Source of the DNA: Aestuariivivens sediminicola
Lineage (GTDB): Bacteria; Bacteroidota; Bacteroidia; Flavobacteriales; Flavobacteriaceae
DNA: 64,000 nucleotides
Direction of reading: 5' to 3'
NCBI RefSeq assembly: GCF_022662015.1
Contig: NZ_JAKMCM010000001.1
Location: 496,001 to 560,000 of the forward strand
The translations under genes were made by a program, and so were the position numbers. The notes beneath the pieces were generated by a model. It saw only the letters and a list, made by a program, of their open reading frames with translations. It was not told the origin of the DNA and made no database searches. Below, in pieces: positions 62,629 to 64,000 of this stretch (positions are counted from its first letter, which is position 1; the number at the start of each line of letters is the position of its first letter).

Positions 62629-63051
62629 ATGTTTTCAAAAACGAATTTAATTTCAACCTTGGTAGGTGCAGTTTGGTCCTACCTTGGAGGGTATTTGCTA
62701 TGGAACACGATCGGAACTCCACTTTTTGAAGGTCATGAAGGCACTGCAACCGGGCTTTGGAAAGAGGCCCCTGATCAAGTGCATAACATTATTGCCGGTC
62801 TGATAATGGCATTTGCTTTTTCCACAATTTATTCCAAATTAGCTAACAACGGGCACAGCATATCCCATGGGGCCACTTACGGCTTGCTGGTTGGTCTCTT
62901 TGTGGGTTTTGGAGAACGCTGGTATGATCTCGCTTTTGCAAACATGACGGATATGACCGGAGCCATTATTAATGGGGTATTGAATCTTGTCTTTTACTGT
63001 ATTTTAGGTATCCTAACAAGTATTGTCTACAATAAGGTAAAGAGCGCTTAA
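62629..63051 (+). CDS. 140-residue multi-pass membrane protein, unknown
   Basis: Four hydrophobic segments: about 8-27, 50-67, 86-104 and 110-135. SYLGGYLLWNTIGTPLF, the HNIIAGLIMAFAFSTIYSK helix and GATYGLLVGLFVGFGERWYD look like a conserved family of small integral proteins, but I cannot name it. It has its own promoter-like box and terminator, so it is monocistronic. Confidence 0.75.
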   Translation: MFSKTNLISTLVGAVWSYLGGYLLWNTIGTPLFEGHEGTATGLWKEAPDQVHNIIAGLIMAFAFSTIYSKLANNGHSISHGATYGLLVGLFVGFGERWYDLAFANMTDMTGAIINGVLNLVFYCILGILTSIVYNKVKSA

Positions 63052-63068
63052 AACCGTCTTATAAAAAC

Positions 63069-63109
63069 AAAAAAGCCTGGTTAAGTTTGGTCTTGATCGG
63101 GCTTTTTTT
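63069..63109 (+). terminator. terminator after the 140-residue membrane protein gene
   Basis: AAAAAAGCC(TG) pairs with (CG)GGCTTTTTTT around an ~18-base loop, followed by the T-run itself. It lies 17 bases after the stop codon at 63051. Confidence 0.75.
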
Positions 63110-63493
63110 ATGTATTCTATGTGGTTAAAGAATAGCTCGCATACCTTTGCATATAGGATCAAACCATTTTATAAAATATATGTTAGAGTGAACCCGAGTC
63201 TTTGGATAGGGTCGCCTGCCTTCCACGGCAGGGTGGGTGTTGAATACTATTTCACAGACTCAAATTCCGATTCTCGATACAACCCCTCCTAATCCCGAGG
63301 ATTCGGGAGGGGTCACTCGAATTGACGGCATTTTATAATAATGCAAAACGGGTCTATCATGTACAGCTTTGTAGTTTTAAATTTGACTTATTCTATAAAA
63401 CTGTGGGCCTGTCGGGATACTTTTATTGAAGAAAAACGCCTAATCCAATTCTTTTTGAATTAGTTTTATGCTCCTGATAAAACGGTAAATAAA
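63110..63493. other. 384-base gap with a hairpin repeat
   Basis: A 60-codon open frame (63110-63292) begins inside the terminator and has no signal or family, so I do not accept it. At 63282-63313 a nearly perfect inverted repeat (ACCCCTCC...GGAGGGGT with inner AATCC/GGATT) forms a strong hairpin of the kind seen in dispersed palindromic repeats. Nothing else is evident. Confidence 0.5.
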
Positions 63494-63874
63494 ATGCCTG
63501 AACCGATCCTTAGAATTCTTGACCTTTTCTTTTTTGTGTTTCATACCATCGTTATCCTATTCAATGTATTTGGGTGGCTCATTCCGAGGTGGCGTCTGGC
63601 CAACCTTATTGTATTATCGCTCACCGCATTTTCATGGTTCATCCTCGGCATCTGGTATGGCTGGGGCTATTGCTTTTGTACAGACTGGCACTGGCAGGTC
63701 CGTGAGTTGCTCGGGTATTCTAATATGAGTACATCCTATATACATTTTCTTTTATTACAATTAACCGGTGTGGATCTATCTGTTTCATTTGTCGATTCGG
63801 CCACCGTCTTCATTTTTATATTCAGTTTTGCCATAAGCAGCTACTTAAATGTCAGAAAATGGACGCGGAAATAA
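63494..63874 (+). CDS. DUF2784 membrane protein
   Basis: 126 residues with three to four transmembrane segments. FHTIVILFNVFGWLIPRWRL, the FILGIWYGWGYCFCTDWHWQ segment and VRELLGY are the DUF2784 signature. Function is unknown. No ribosome-binding or promoter feature stands out. Confidence 0.9.
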   Translation: MPEPILRILDLFFFVFHTIVILFNVFGWLIPRWRLANLIVLSLTAFSWFILGIWYGWGYCFCTDWHWQVRELLGYSNMSTSYIHFLLLQLTGVDLSVSFVDSATVFIFIFSFAISSYLNVRKWTRK

Positions 63875-63929
63875 ATTGCCTTAAAGATTTAAAAGCCCTT
63901 CTGCCAAACAACAGACCGCTCGATTCGAA

Positions 63930-64000
63930 ATGAAGAACATGGAGGAACTTCAATATGAATTAAATGCTTTATTTTTACCAGTAAATGAAACTCATGAAAT
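63930..64000 (+). CDS. start of an unidentified gene cut by the window end
   Basis: An ATG at 63930 opens a frame (MKNMEELQYELNALFLPVN) that runs to the last base. Only 23 residues are visible, so neither family nor even reality of the gene can be established; it lies 55 bases after the DUF2784 stop. Confidence 0.4.
   Translation, partial: MKNMEELQYELNALFLPVNETHE

Noticed and set aside
63110-63292. 60-codon open frame after the 140-residue membrane protein
   Set aside because: It begins at the end of a terminator and runs into a hairpin repeat; no signal or domain.

Overview
The window looks like chromosomal DNA of a glycan-degrading flavobacterium (Bacteroidota, probably Flavobacteriaceae). 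The signs are dense carbohydrate-active lipoproteins, a type IX secretion C-terminal sorting domain, Bacteroidota-type promoter boxes (TTTG-N18-TATATTTG in front of a tRNA gene), many small secreted lipoproteins, and families such as DUF4407, DUF4260 and the short alpha-glucan phosphorylase-like proteins. No SusC/SusD pair, integrase, transposase, phage module or CRISPR array is visible.

Region 1 (1-18308) is a fucose-glycan utilisation locus on the + strand. It holds the end of a GH92 alpha-mannosidase, a DUF4838 lipoprotein, a secreted endonuclease/exonuclease/phosphatase-fold enzyme, two GH29 alpha-L-fucosidases with accessory domains, the FucP fucose permease and a GH20 hexosaminidase. 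A strong intrinsic terminator (10707-10749) ends this unit. The second unit encodes the intracellular oxidative fucose pathway: mutarotase, fucose dehydrogenase, fuconolactonase, 2-keto-3-deoxy-fuconate dehydrogenase and the FAH-family diketo-acid hydrolase. With them are a third GH29, a formylglycine sulfatase and an exported metallophosphoesterase. Together these would release fucose, HexNAc and mannose from a glycan and convert fucose to pyruvate plus L-lactate. The L-fuconate dehydratase step is not in the window. Many genes overlap by 1-4 bases, which indicates translational coupling.

Region 2 (18309-24108) has an intergenic palindrome, a 1010-residue kinase-like/M23/aminotransferase fusion, a cysQ - double DUF2061 - cysC group, and a tRNA-Leu(UAG) whose 3' end and terminator are duplicated just downstream.

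Region 3 (24109-38823) is mostly housekeeping and stand-alone genes: M20 dipeptidase, EamA transporter, an SQR-like flavoprotein behind a Crp/Fnr-type palindrome, DUF4407, STAS-like and NTF2-like proteins, cyclase, HemW, RuvC, GT2 and DUF456.

Region 4 (38824-49541) carries a TPR histidine kinase/response regulator pair, a 48-residue lipoprotein, a LacI regulator, a glucan phosphorylase-like protein lacking the PLP lysine, DoxX-like and NTF2-like proteins, a trypsin-like lipoprotein protease and a T9SS cargo.

Region 5 (49542-64000) holds secreted cupin and VOC proteins, a cation-chloride-cotransporter-like permease, a secreted YD-type protein, a GMC oxidoreductase with a Tat-type small partner, an FMN alpha-hydroxyacid dehydrogenase paired with a ThDP enzyme, and small membrane proteins. 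All assignments come from reading motifs; no database search was run.
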